A model generated the notes under the pieces. It did no database searches. It was not told the origin of the DNA and was given only the letters and a program-made list of their open reading frames with translations. Positions 45,797 to 54,421 of a DNA stretch of 64,000 bases are shown in pieces; position 1 is the first letter of the stretch; each line of letters begins with the position of its first letter. This stretch comes from Clostridium manihotivorum (GTDB lineage Bacteria > Bacillota > Clostridia > Clostridiales > Clostridiaceae), in assembly GCF_004015185.1 (NCBI RefSeq), contig NZ_CP025746.1, forward strand, positions 4,853,776 through 4,917,775, read 5' to 3'. A program made the translations under genes and the position numbers.

Positions 45797-47803
45797 CTAT
45801 TGCTTATCAATCTTACTTATAAGCATATTTTCCACCAATATTTTTATAGAGAACCCTCTAACCATTCCATCATCAAAGGTAATCTCTATATTGTCTTCAG
45901 TGGTGCCTTTAACAGTTCCACTACCGAAACTCTTATGGAACACTCTATCCCCAGTGTTAAATCCATAATCTTCTCTTACGATATATTCCTCTATGGCTAT
46001 CTCCTCTAAGAATCTTGATCTACCTTTGAATTTTCCTCTTAACATCTTTGGAGAGTATATAAATAGATTATCTTTAGCTCTTGTAACTCCTACATAGAAT
46101 AGTCTTCTTTCCTCTTCGGCATCTTCCTCTGCATTCTTGTGAGGAATGATGTCTTCATTGACATCAATAACATATACATTTTTAAACTCCATACCTTTTA
46201 CGCCGTGAATAGTGCTTAAGATCACAGAATCGTCTTCACTCTTTCTTATGCTGTTTTTTATATTTTCTTCTACAGTTTCCACATGGGCTAAAAGAGTTAT
46301 TATGGATTTGAATTCTCTGCTTATTTCCTTAAATTCTTCCACTATTTCATCAAGTTCATTGATGCTTTGCTTGAACTTGTCACTGTATTCTCTCAGATAG
46401 CTATAATATTCTAATTCGAATAGTATAAAGTCTATGGCGCTACTTAGGGTCATCTTATTCAAATTAGCTACATCTCTTTGAAGCTCGTCAATTTTCTTAA
46501 GCTGAAAAGGATGTATGTCTCCTAGTTCCATAAGCTTCTTGAAATTACTTTCTTTAATTCTAGAGGCACTGACCTTTTCTAAGTTAGACTTTGATATATA
46601 TCTAAAGGGTTTATTTATTACTCTAGCAAAGCTCTCCATGTCCCAAGGATCTATGGATAACTTCAAATAAGCAAGTATGTCTTTACATATGAAGTGATGG
46701 AAAAAGTTATATTCCTTATCTAGAAGCTTAAAGGGAATCTTATGTCTAATGAATCCATCTATAATACTTCTTGACTCCATGTTGGTCCTATAAAGTATGG
46801 CATTATCTTTATATCTGTCTCCACTGTTCTTAAATCCTTTGATCTTTCCAATAATATCCTCAATTTGTGCACTTTCATTAAAGGGGATAACCACTTCCAA
46901 TCTTCCAGTTTCCTTCCTGAAGTATTGGATTTTCTTGTTATTCCTGTTCTTATTATTTACTATTATCTCCTTGGACAAATCTACTATATTACTAGTACTT
47001 CTATAATTATAATTTAAATAAAACTTTTCTCCTTGTTCAAAATTATTGTGAAACTCAACCATATACTCAGGCTTTGAGCCTCTAAAGGTATAAATACATT
47101 GATCTTCATCCCCAACTGCAAATACCGAATTGCTATTGTTTAAAAGTTTTAAAAGGCTTATCTGTAGATCATCACAGTCTTGAAACTCATCTACTAATAT
47201 ATATCTAAAGAGTTTTCTGTAACCATTCAATATTTTTGGTTCTCTTAAGAAAAGTTCTTTACATCTAAGCTGCAAATCATCGAAATCCATAAGATTTCTT
47301 TGCTTTTTGTAATCCTCATACTTTTCATAGCATTCTATAAATACTTCCTTGCTTATAGAAGTTTCAAATTCATCTATTGAGGTATTAGAGGTTTTGAAGA
47401 TAGAGATATTATTTAAAACTTCCTTAACTTTTTCCTCTCCTACTTCATCAAGCTTTTCTAATAACACCTTATTTATCAGCCTATAACCCTCGCTAGGATT
47501 AATCAAATCTACATTTCTTTGATGTCTTTTCAATATCTTATAAAAAAGCCCATGAAAGGTACCAAAAAACGGATAATTGTTTAACTTACAAAGCTTAGTA
47601 AACCTATCCTTCATGTTTTGTGCCGCAGCTCTAGTAAAGGTTATTACTACAATGTTACTTGGGTCTACCTTTTTTTGTTCTATTAGGAACTTTATTCTAT
47701 TTATTATAACCATAGTCTTTCCACTGCCAGGAGCAGCAATTACTAAGGTATTTCTACTATTACATCTAACCGCTTGTTCTTGAAATTCATCTAAATTAGT
47801 CAC
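45797..47803 (-). CDS. UvrD/PcrA-like superfamily 1 helicase (chimeric 3' end)
   Basis: The 668-residue DNA helicase has all SF1 motifs in order: Q motif (FQEQAV), Walker A APGSGKT (24-30), VDEFQDCDD (motif II), GDEDQCIYTFRGS (III), motif V with TIHGVKGMEFK around 538, and motif VI RRLFYVGVTRAKDNL. The C-terminal GDRVFHKSFGSG segment is Tudor-like, as in PcrA. The last ~135 residues appear to be supplied by the island, the native end being the remnant at 33506-33919. It starts at a GTG after AGGAG. It may act in repair or recombination; it is shorter than housekeeping PcrA. Confidence 0.88.
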   Translation of the reverse strand: MTNLDEFQEQAVRCNSRNTLVIAAPGSGKTMVIINRIKFLIEQKKVDPSNIVVITFTRAAAQNMKDRFTKLCKLNNYPFFGTFHGLFYKILKRHQRNVDLINPSEGYRLINKVLLEKLDEVGEEKVKEVLNNISIFKTSNTSIDEFETSISKEVFIECYEKYEDYKKQRNLMDFDDLQLRCKELFLREPKILNGYRKLFRYILVDEFQDCDDLQISLLKLLNNSNSVFAVGDEDQCIYTFRGSKPEYMVEFHNNFEQGEKFYLNYNYRSTSNIVDLSKEIIVNNKNRNNKKIQYFRKETGRLEVVIPFNESAQIEDIIGKIKGFKNSGDRYKDNAILYRTNMESRSIIDGFIRHKIPFKLLDKEYNFFHHFICKDILAYLKLSIDPWDMESFARVINKPFRYISKSNLEKVSASRIKESNFKKLMELGDIHPFQLKKIDELQRDVANLNKMTLSSAIDFILFELEYYSYLREYSDKFKQSINELDEIVEEFKEISREFKSIITLLAHVETVEENIKNSIRKSEDDSVILSTIHGVKGMEFKNVYVIDVNEDIIPHKNAEEDAEEERRLFYVGVTRAKDNLFIYSPKMLRGKFKGRSRFLEEIAIEEYIVREDYGFNTGDRVFHKSFGSGTVKGTTEDNIEITFDDGMVRGFSIKILVENMLISKIDKQ
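46179..46201 (-). other. Candidate attachment site, proximal junction
   Basis: This block is identical over 23 bases to 33888-33910 and lies within helicase codons around M538. The sequence on the upstream gene side (above 46201) is native, and the 3' side (below) is inferred to belong to the island. Confidence 0.6.
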
Positions 47804-47839
47804 TGTTCTCCTACCTTTGTTAATTCATTTCTATTGGTA

Positions 47840-47886
47840 TATGTGCACCTTATATAAAAATCTATTTTCAGAACTACTATATGGTT
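47840..47886 (+). repeat. Dispersed repeat family 3, copy 1
   Basis: It shares AAATCTATTTTCA and the following RCTACT plus TGGTT with 60839-60885, and an upstream ATATGT word at the same spacing. The similarity covers about 45 bases. Confidence 0.4.
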
Positions 47887-47979
47887 ACAAAACCAAACTC
47901 TAAGTTATAAGCTTTCCTGACACTAGACTTTGTAAGGCCTTCGATATGAGTATAATTTATACTTCAGCCTTGAACCCTA

Positions 47980-48066
47980 CGTAGGTATCCAATTTCAATC
48001 ATTTCTTATAATCCCAAGAATTCTGGATTATAGAACATGCATAAATTAAGTTTATGGATATCTATA
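47980..48066. repeat. Palindromic dispersed repeat family 2, copy 2
   Basis: Ends TAGGTATC (47982-47989) and GATATCTATA (48057-48066) are inverted relatives. A central TATAATCC / GGATTATA hairpin and the word GAACATGCATAAATTAAGTT match copy 1 at 13143-13245. Confidence 0.65.
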
Positions 48067-48248
48067 TATTACATCTTCTAGGAACCTTTAAAATATATAT
48101 TAACAATTATTACTTCTATAACTACATCTCTGAAGCTATATACTGACTTGAAACTTATATATAATTATAACAAATGAAATACATTCTTAAGTATAACATT
48201 AAACTTCACTTATATAAAAGCAGATATCTCTTCCATTGTCCTAATCAC

Positions 48249-48385
48249 AGGTAACTTACTTCAACAATTAATTTATACATGGACGATGATCCCCAGAATC
48301 CGTCATCATCTTATCCCCAGAATCCAGAATTGTCTTATCCTAAGAAGTCTGTATCTTATAATAAGTCTAAATTGAGTTTTTATAA
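48249..48385. repeat. Palindromic dispersed repeat family 2, copy 3 (with internal expansion)
   Basis: The left half (AGGTAAC, TTCAACAATTAATTTATACA) matches copy 1. A GACGATGA / TCATCATC hairpin with CCCCAGAATCC in the loop replaces the centre, the CCCCAGAATCC word is repeated ~20 bases later, and the right end TAAATTGAGTTTT resembles copy 1's right arm. Confidence 0.5.
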
Positions 48386-48528
48386 GGGCTCCATATAAAT
48401 TATTGCCTTTATATAATAAACCTCAAACTCAGAAATATGCTTAGCCCTAAAAATTTCTAAGTATATTGTAATAATTAATTTATAAGGTTACAATATCCTT
48501 ATGGTATTTCATGTAAAGGAGATTAACT

Positions 48529-50004
48529 ATGACAAAAGAAATTAACTTCGATGTAAGAAGTTCTAGAAATTTGACTATGCTTGTAGATTTCTATGAACTT
48601 ACTATGGGAAATGGATATCTTAGAGATGGATTGAAAGATAAGATAGCTTATTTTGATATGTTTTTCAGAAGAGTTCCTGATGGTGGTGGATACTGTATAA
48701 TGGCTGGAGTTGAGCAGCTTATTGAATACCTAAGCAATTTAAAATTCACCAAAGAAGACATCGATTATTTAAGAAGCAAGCAAATATTTGCTGATGAATT
48801 TTTAAAATATCTTGAAGACTTTGAGTTTTGCTGTGATGTATGGGCTGTGCCTGAAGGTAATCCAGTATTTCCAAATGAGCCTTTAGTAACAGTAAGGGGG
48901 CCAGTAATACAAGCACAGTTCATTGAAACTATGATACTTCTTACTATAAATCATCAAACTCTCATCGCTACAAAAGCAAATAGAATTTGTAGAGCCGCAC
49001 AAGGAAGAACAGTTATGGAGTTTGGTTCTAGAAGAGCTCAAGGGTATGATGGTGCTATATATGGTGCGAGAGCTGCCGTAATTGGTGGCTGTGCTTCTAC
49101 AGCTTGTACTATAGCAGAAGAAATGTTTGACATTCCTGCTTCTGGAACAATGGCTCATTCTTGGGTGCAACTTTATCCCAATGAATATGAAGCTTTTAAA
49201 GCTTGGGCTGAAGTTTATCCAGAAAACTGCACCTTCTTAGTAGATACCTATAATGTATTAAAATCAGGTATACCTAATGCTATAAAGGTTTTTGATGAAG
49301 TTTTAAAACCAAAGGGGCTTAGACCTAAGGGAATAAGAATAGATAGCGGGGATATAACTTATCTTACAAAAAAATGTAGAAAGATGCTTGATGCTGCTGG
49401 TTATAATGATTGTAAGATAGTTATTTCAAATTCTCTTGACGAACATATAATAAGTGATGTAATAGCTCAAGGAGCTAAGATTGATTCTTTTGGTGTAGGA
49501 GAAAGACTAATAACCGCCAAATCAGAACCAGTATTTGGCGGAGTATATAAGTTAGTTGCTATAGAAGAAGATAATAAAATAGTCCCTAAGATTAAAATAA
49601 GCGAAAATGAAGAAAAGATAACAAATCCTGGTTTTAAAAAGATCTATAGAATCTTTGACAAGGACAATGATATGGCTATTGCTGATCTTATAGCTCTTAA
49701 CAATGAAGTAATAAACACCGAAAGCAGTTTAGAAATTTTTGATCCAGTTTATACTTGGAAAAGAAAAAAACTTACGAATTTCTATGTTAAAGACTTGATG
49801 GTACAAGTTTTTGATAAAGGTAAGCAAGTTTACGAAAATCCTTCTGTACTTGAAATAAAAGATTTTGCTAGTGAAGAAACCGAAAAGCTTTGGCCAGAAG
49901 TTTTAAGATTTGAGAATCCTCATACTTACTATGTTGATTTATCAAGTAATCTATGGAGTCTAAAGCAAAGTCTATTACATAAGTATACAGATCAGTACAA
50001 ATAA
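48529..50004 (+). CDS. pncB: Nicotinate phosphoribosyltransferase
   Basis: The enzyme joins nicotinate to PRPP to make nicotinate mononucleotide in NAD salvage, in the cytoplasm. The 491-residue protein begins with the family pattern LVDFYELTMGNGYL. It continues with FDMFFRRVPDGGGYCIMAGV, FGSRRAQGYDGAIYGARAA, GTMAHSWVQLYPNEYEAF and RIDSGDITYLTKKCRKML. Length fits the Firmicute type. AAAGGAGA is six to seven bases before the ATG. The gene is monocistronic with a very strong terminator. Confidence 0.95.
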   Translation: MTKEINFDVRSSRNLTMLVDFYELTMGNGYLRDGLKDKIAYFDMFFRRVPDGGGYCIMAGVEQLIEYLSNLKFTKEDIDYLRSKQIFADEFLKYLEDFEFCCDVWAVPEGNPVFPNEPLVTVRGPVIQAQFIETMILLTINHQTLIATKANRICRAAQGRTVMEFGSRRAQGYDGAIYGARAAVIGGCASTACTIAEEMFDIPASGTMAHSWVQLYPNEYEAFKAWAEVYPENCTFLVDTYNVLKSGIPNAIKVFDEVLKPKGLRPKGIRIDSGDITYLTKKCRKMLDAAGYNDCKIVISNSLDEHIISDVIAQGAKIDSFGVGERLITAKSEPVFGGVYKLVAIEEDNKIVPKIKISENEEKITNPGFKKIYRIFDKDNDMAIADLIALNNEVINTESSLEIFDPVYTWKRKKLTNFYVKDLMVQVFDKGKQVYENPSVLEIKDFASEETEKLWPEVLRFENPHTYYVDLSSNLWSLKQSLLHKYTDQYK

Positions 50005-50083
50005 GAACGTAAGAGGTTAGCCTAAGCAAATCAAACTTCTTATTTTAGACAGTGTTAAAACCATATGAACTAAAAAAATCACC

Positions 50084-50133
50084 AAAATAAGTGCCCTTCA
50101 GATAAAACATACTATCTGAAGGGCACTTATTTT
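50084..50133. terminator. Very strong bidirectional terminator
   Basis: A perfect 21-bp stem (50084-50104 with 50113-50133) has an eight-base loop and A- and T-rich ends. It serves pncB and the small gene coming from the right. Confidence 0.9.
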
Positions 50134-50210
50134 TAGGCTTTAAACATAATATATTTTAAACAAAACCTAATTATATGCTTATAGATCGTTTAATTTAATA
50201 TATGTAAGTT

Positions 50211-50426
50211 TTAATATCCTGTGGAAGTCTTAAACTTTTTGATAAAATAATCCTCTTCAATTTCCTCAGAGAATTCAACAACACCAGTTACTTCCTTTAG
50301 CGAAACTCCTGTAAGATGCGCTCTAAATACACAATCTTCTTTATCCTGTGTACTACTTTTCATAGGGCATTCTTGATTACATTCAACTGCTTGATTATAG
50401 TTCGACCAAAAAGGACAGTTCCCCAT
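50211..50426 (-). CDS. Small cysteine-containing protein, unknown
   Basis: The 71-residue protein starts MGNCPFWSNYNQAVECNQEC and has four cysteines in its first 20 residues, spaced as a possible metal-binding knuckle. A fifth follows in KEDCVFRAHLTG. The C-terminal part is acidic and then basic. The ATG is preceded by AAAGGGGGG; a start 13 codons upstream would begin before it. No family recognised; it lies alone between two terminators. Confidence 0.6.
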   Translation of the reverse strand: MGNCPFWSNYNQAVECNQECPMKSSTQDKEDCVFRAHLTGVSLKEVTGVVEFSEEIEEDYFIKKFKTSTGY

Positions 50427-50541
50427 AATTATCCCCCCTTTAACAATTAAGAAAATTCTTCCCATTTTTCTATAGAGATATTATATTTTAATTTTAGAAA
50501 AAAATAAAGAATTTTTTTGTTAACAATTTAACTAAACTTAT

Positions 50542-51744
50542 TTATTCATTCATACTTCCAACCCATTCTAATGAATCAATATATATATTAGACAGTTTCT
50601 CTATAGCTATATTGTGTTTTTCTGTAAATAACATTAGTTTATCAACGTCCATATTTTCATAGCTAATTGATATATCTAATATTTCATAAAGAAAATTATC
50701 TTTTTTTATTAATGCTCTTTTTATCTCCTCATCAACTGGAAGTTCTTCAAGTAAAGTTTCCATATCTGTTGAAAGTACTACATCTAAATGAGAGAATAAT
50801 CCTACCATAAAAGCGGATGCTGCTAGATTATTTCCAATAGCCTCGCATAAAGCTTCACAAAAATGAGCTCTAACCATGGCATTTTTAGAAAGCTCTTCAT
50901 AATCCGGATCTGTAAATAAGTTAAAACTAAGCAATATTACCCATTTCTCTAACTCTTTAATTCCTAGCAGAGTAATTGCTTGCCTAACTGATTTTATCCT
51001 ATTAGGAATTCCAAAACTTGCAGAATTTATATACTTTATTAGCTTATAAGATAATGATGCATCTCTTATTATAAACTGTTCCAAACTTTCAAGACTTACA
51101 TCACTCTTTTTTAATTCTCTCATAAATATAATGAAACTTGTACTCGCCACTGGGCTATGCTTTCCTGAAATAATCTTAGGTTTACTAAAGAAGAAACCTT
51201 GAAAATAATCATAGCCTACATCCAATGCCTTTTCAAAATCTATACTATTTTCAACTTTTTCAGCTAGAACCTTAATTCCTAACTTTTTAAAAGTGCTACA
51301 TATCTCTTTCTGTTGTTCTTCTGTAGTTAAAGAAAAGTCTACCTTAACAATATCAAGCATACCTATTAAAGGGGTTACATCTCTCTCATTAGCAAAGTCA
51401 TCAACTGCAATAGTATAACCTTTACTCTTAAGCTTTTTGCAGGCTGTAATAACGTCATCGGTAAGTTCAACATCTTCTAATATTTCAACTACAACTGTTT
51501 CCTTTGGTAAAAGAGTTGGCAGCTCCTCAATAAGAGTATTTTTAGTGAAATTTATAAAGGCTTTTTTACCTTCCGTAATTTTATCTAACTCAAGTACCGC
51601 TGCGTTAGACAAAAGCTTTCTAGTTGCAATATCACCATCTATATTAGCAAACCTATTCACATTACTATTCCTGTACAATAATTCATATCCAAAAACTCTC
51701 TTATTTCTATTAAATATAGGTTGTCTAGCTATAAAAATTTCCAT
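50542..51744 (-). CDS. EAL-HDOD signalling protein (YuxH type)
   Basis: The 400-residue protein has an N-terminal EAL domain (about 1-200) and a C-terminal HDOD domain (about 205-395). The namesake EAL is ELL here (21-23), but other residues such as NF (FINFTK), VVEILEDV, VDDFAN and KVDF are kept. Cyclic di-GMP hydrolysis is therefore doubtful and a binding or scaffold role is as likely. The HDOD part shows KLIKYINSASFGIPNRIKSV and RQAITLLGIKELEKWV. GAGGAG precedes the ATG. It is divergent from the QueT-type gene. Confidence 0.88.
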   Translation of the reverse strand: MEIFIARQPIFNRNKRVFGYELLYRNSNVNRFANIDGDIATRKLLSNAAVLELDKITEGKKAFINFTKNTLIEELPTLLPKETVVVEILEDVELTDDVITACKKLKSKGYTIAVDDFANERDVTPLIGMLDIVKVDFSLTTEEQQKEICSTFKKLGIKVLAEKVENSIDFEKALDVGYDYFQGFFFSKPKIISGKHSPVASTSFIIFMRELKKSDVSLESLEQFIIRDASLSYKLIKYINSASFGIPNRIKSVRQAITLLGIKELEKWVILLSFNLFTDPDYEELSKNAMVRAHFCEALCEAIGNNLAASAFMVGLFSHLDVVLSTDMETLLEELPVDEEIKRALIKKDNFLYEILDISISYENMDVDKLMLFTEKHNIAIEKLSNIYIDSLEWVGSMNE

Positions 51745-51801
51745 ATAATCTCCTCAAGTCTCCGTAAAGTAAAATTTATGTCTAAAAAGATACGATTTCT
51801 A

Positions 51802-51887
51802 TTTCATAAAGTCCATACATATGATATAATAACACTCGATTTTTGTGTTTTATCCTTGTACCCACATAAAAAAAAGGAGGTTATTTT
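51802..51887 (+). promoter_or_regulatory. Promoter and short structured leader of the QueT gene (possible preQ1-type riboswitch)
   Basis: A TATAAT at 51825-51830 would start transcription near 51836, leaving a ~50-base leader. In it, AACAC/GTGTT can pair (51830-51849). TCCTT in a loop can pair with AAGGA of the ribosome binding site across an A-rich tract, as in the compact H-type pseudoknots of preQ1 riboswitches. QueT genes are frequent preQ1-riboswitch targets. The sequence does not match the class I consensus well, so this stays tentative. Confidence 0.35.
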
Positions 51888-52409
51888 ATGAATACACAAT
51901 CAAAAATCAGGTTTTTAGCCTACACGGCAATTGTTGCTGCATTATATGTAGTAATAACACTTTCATTTTCTTGGATGGCTTACGGCCCTATCCAGTTAAG
52001 AATTTCTGAAGTTTTGGTGCTTCTGGCTTTTATAGACAGAAAATACATACCTGGCTTAGTTTTAGGCTGTATTTTAGCCAATTTATCAAGTCCAATTGGA
52101 CCTCTTGATATAGGACTAGGCGCATTCGCAACTTTTTTAGCAGTATTCTTCACAAGTAGAACCAAAAACTTATTTATTGCTACATTATGGCCAACCATAT
52201 TCAATGGTCTTATAGTTGGAGGAGAACTTTACTTTTTAGGTTTTGCAACAAATGCAACCTTTGGAATTCATCCTCTAATATTCTCCTGCGTTTCTGTAGC
52301 AATTGGAGAATTCGTAGTAGTTTCTATAATAGGGTACATATTATTTAACGTAATATTAAAAAACAAGAATATCGTAAATGCACTAAAAATCACTGGTAAA
52401 GACTTTTAA
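51888..52409 (+). CDS. queT: QueT-family queuosine-precursor transporter (ECF S component)
   Basis: The 173-residue membrane protein has five to six hydrophobic helices. Its pattern YGPIQLRISEVLVLLAF and LGCILANLSSPIGPLDIGLG is typical of QueT, the substrate-binding part of an ECF transporter for queuosine precursors such as preQ1. It needs the shared EcfA1A2T module encoded elsewhere. AAAGGAGG precedes the ATG and may be controlled by the leader structure. A hairpin terminator overlaps the stop codon. Confidence 0.88.
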   Translation: MNTQSKIRFLAYTAIVAALYVVITLSFSWMAYGPIQLRISEVLVLLAFIDRKYIPGLVLGCILANLSSPIGPLDIGLGAFATFLAVFFTSRTKNLFIATLWPTIFNGLIVGGELYFLGFATNATFGIHPLIFSCVSVAIGEFVVVSIIGYILFNVILKNKNIVNALKITGKDF

Positions 52410-52428
52410 GTCTTTGCCTTTTTTATTT
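52398..52428 (+). terminator. Terminator overlapping the queT stop codon
   Basis: AAAGACT / AGTCTTT (52398-52415) closes a four-base loop, then GCC and TTTTTTATTT. The stop codon lies in the stem-loop. Confidence 0.75.
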
Positions 52429-52839
52429 CTACAAATTCCTCTTATATTATTATAATCTAATTTAATCTATTTTTAACATTTTATTCACGACATATTATAT
52501 CAAAGGAAGTATTTTTTTACTTATAATGGGTATTTTAAAAGGTATTTTTTAATTACTGCTTGTTTTTCAATTTAAATATTTATTATCTATATTTTATTAG
52601 AATGTTGCAATAATTTCAAATATATTTTATATTTTTAATTGAATATACAATAAGTACTATTTTGCATATTAAGCTTTCTAAAATGCACTTAAGAAGTTTT
52701 GGAAGGTAACAGTTGCTTTATCTTATTTTTTAGAGTATCTTCAAAATAATTTTTTAGAGAATGAAAAAAGAAGATGCTTTCACATCTTCTTTTGTAGATA
52801 TTATCATTAATTAAAAAACTCTTAATAAAACCTTAATTA
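52410..52839. other. Intergenic region, 430 bp
   Basis: It contains the T-run of the queT terminator at the left and the terminator of the following minus-strand gene at 52766-52793. Between them is A/T-rich DNA with no supported gene. Confidence 0.5.
52764..52794. terminator. Bidirectional terminator
   Basis: AAAAGAAGATG pairs with CATCTTCTTTT around a six-base loop, with a minus-strand T-tract. It ends the 114-residue hypothetical gene's transcript. Confidence 0.8.
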
Positions 52840-53184
52840 CTATCTGTTATATCTGCATTCAGGGTGTATAGTATTTTTAGTAACACTTATATTTATAATT
52901 TCGTTTTGGAATGCTTTAAGTAATGCTTTTTCAAGTACTTTTTCTTGATCGAAGTTCTCTACATCACGACATTCTGCAAATACTTTATTTAGCTCACCAT
53001 TGGCATTTCTATATGTCAATGTAACATAAGGTTTCTCATATTCTACCTTAATTACTTTTAGTCCCCATGATATCTGTGCATAGTCACCATCTATACTTAA
53101 TTTAGTAAGATCCTTAAGTCTTTCTTTTTCTTCGTTTGGGTCATTAATGATAAGTAACTCATCACCAATTTTATATTTTGCCAT
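52840..53184 (-). CDS. Hypothetical protein, unknown function
   Basis: The 114-residue soluble protein begins MAKYKIGDELLIINDPNEEK behind a strong AAGGAGG. It reads as a mostly beta N-terminal part (VIKVEYEKPYVTLTYRNANG) and a helical C-terminal part with FDQEKVLEKALLKAFQNEI. It has one cysteine in FAECRDVENF and another near the end. I recognise no family. It is monocistronic. Confidence 0.6.
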   Translation of the reverse strand: MAKYKIGDELLIINDPNEEKERLKDLTKLSIDGDYAQISWGLKVIKVEYEKPYVTLTYRNANGELNKVFAECRDVENFDQEKVLEKALLKAFQNEIINISVTKNTIHPECRYNR

Positions 53185-53509
53185 ATTTCAGTCCCTCCTT
53201 AAAATAAAATATATGACTTCCGCTACTAAAGTTAAGTTTATCACTTTAGCATCTTTTAGTAAAGGTTATTGACTATATTCTTTATTTAATTATATATTAT
53301 AGATAAACTATTACTATAATGACATTAGGCGCTAAAGCCAATTATATTGTAATTTGTTTTTTATTTAGAATCGGTAAATATATATGATCTGATTTGTTTG
53401 CTTCAATTATTATACCAAAATGTACTTTTATTTTACTAAAATATACTTTTCACAAATTTGTTTAATAGTATAAGTTTGCCAAAGAGTAAAGACTAAGGAG
53501 TGTAGATAT
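53185..53509. other. Intergenic region, 325 bp
   Basis: Divergent upstream regions of the 114-residue hypothetical gene and the DUF5685 gene. A short imperfect hairpin occurs around GGCGCTAAAGCC (53329-53340). Nothing else is supported. Confidence 0.4.
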
Positions 53510-54421
53510 TTGTTTGGATATGTTTTGCCCTACAGGATGGAGCTTAAAGTAAAAGATTATGAAAGATTCAAAGCCTATTATTGCGGCTTATGCCACTCTA
53601 TAAAATCAATTTATGGCAATATGCCTAGAATATCGCTAAATTATGATATGACCTTTTTATCTATCTTGCTTGATGCTTTAATTAAAGAAGAAAATGATTA
53701 TAATAGGATCGTCTGTGCACTTCATCCCACCCAAAAGAAAATAATATTAAAAAATAGTTCTGCACTAGATTATTCTGCACATATAAATGTAGCACTATTT
53801 TACTATAAGTTAGTAGATGATATAAATGATGATAAAAGCTTAAAAGCTAAATTCATGTCCATAATGTTCGTTAATAGCAAAAAACTATTTTCAAAAAAAT
53901 ATTCTACTATTAATGAAATTATAAACACAGAACTTAATGACCTTACCTATAAAGAACTAAATCATACCAATTATACATTAGATGAAATTGCTCATCCTTT
54001 TGGCAATCTTACTGGAGAACTTATGCGAAAATTTCCTGGTGAATTTATAAATGACTCCCAAGTGTTAAGGGATAACTTGTACAATCTAGGATATAATCTT
54101 GGTAAATGGATTTATCTAATAGATGCTTTAGATGATCTTAAAGAAGATATGGAAAAGAAAAAATTTAATGTATTTAATAATTGTCTTAATGATAAAACCT
54201 TAAGTTTTCCTGAATTTTATCATAGCATACTACAAAGAGCAGAGTTTTCTCTTTTAAGCTATGCATCTCAGTGTTATAATTCATTTATGGAGCTAAATGT
54301 TACCAAAAATAATGAAATATTAGACAATATTCTAAGACTCGGATTGATGGATAAGTTAGATTCCGTAATAAAAAAATATGAAGACAACAATTCAACTGAC
54401 AGGAGGACATTTTATGAATAA
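53510..54421 (+). CDS. DUF5685-family protein
   Basis: The 303-residue protein begins [20 protein letters not shown] followed by [14 protein letters not shown], a pattern of the clostridial DUF5685 family. The C-x-x-C (positions about 25-28) may bind metal. The body is mostly helical with conserved acidic motifs such as [13 protein letters not shown] and [18 protein letters not shown], reminiscent of the D-D-x-x-D helices of isoprenoid synthase-like folds. Function is unknown. The TTG start is eight bases after AAGGAG. Its end overlaps the DnaJ-domain gene by eight bases. Confidence 0.75.
   Translation: MFGYVLPYRMELKVKDYERFKAYYCGLCHSIKSIYGNMPRISLNYDMTFLSILLDALIKEENDYNRIVCALHPTQKKIILKNSSALDYSAHINVALFYYKLVDDINDDKSLKAKFMSIMFVNSKKLFSKKYSTINEIINTELNDLTYKELNHTNYTLDEIAHPFGNLTGELMRKFPGEFINDSQVLRDNLYNLGYNLGKWIYLIDALDDLKEDMEKKKFNVFNNCLNDKTLSFPEFYHSILQRAEFSLLSYASQCYNSFMELNVTKNNEILDNILRLGLMDKLDSVIKKYEDNNSTDRRTFYE

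Larger units (their letters stand above)
33888..46201. mobile_element. Integrated genomic island (tyrosine integrase, defence cargo), about 12.3 kb
   Basis: The boundaries are two identical 23-bp blocks (33888-33910 and 46179-46201) inside two copies of a helicase gene 3' end. An integrase gene (44759-45709) sits beside the intact copy. Cargo includes nuclease-like proteins, lipoproteins and an IS21-type element. Inverted 16-bp motifs near both ends may be integrase arm sites. No conjugation, replication or phage structural gene is visible, so it would depend on a helper for transfer. Confidence 0.75.
47804..48528. other. Intergenic region, 725 bp, rich in dispersed repeats
   Basis: It holds one copy of repeat family 3 (47840-47886), two copies of palindromic family 2 (47980-48066 and 48249-48385), and the leader of pncB. 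I see no gene. The accumulation of palindromes suggests a tolerated landing site for small mobile elements. Confidence 0.55.

Noticed and set aside
33506-47803. Simple tandem duplication of the helicase gene end
   Set aside because: The abrupt homology boundary in motif V, the adjacent integrase and the inverted end motifs fit site-specific integration better.
51835-51887. Confident class I or class II preQ1 riboswitch call at queT
   Set aside because: The loop between the candidate P1 arms is too long for class I and the class II consensus words are absent, so it is listed only as a tentative structured leader.
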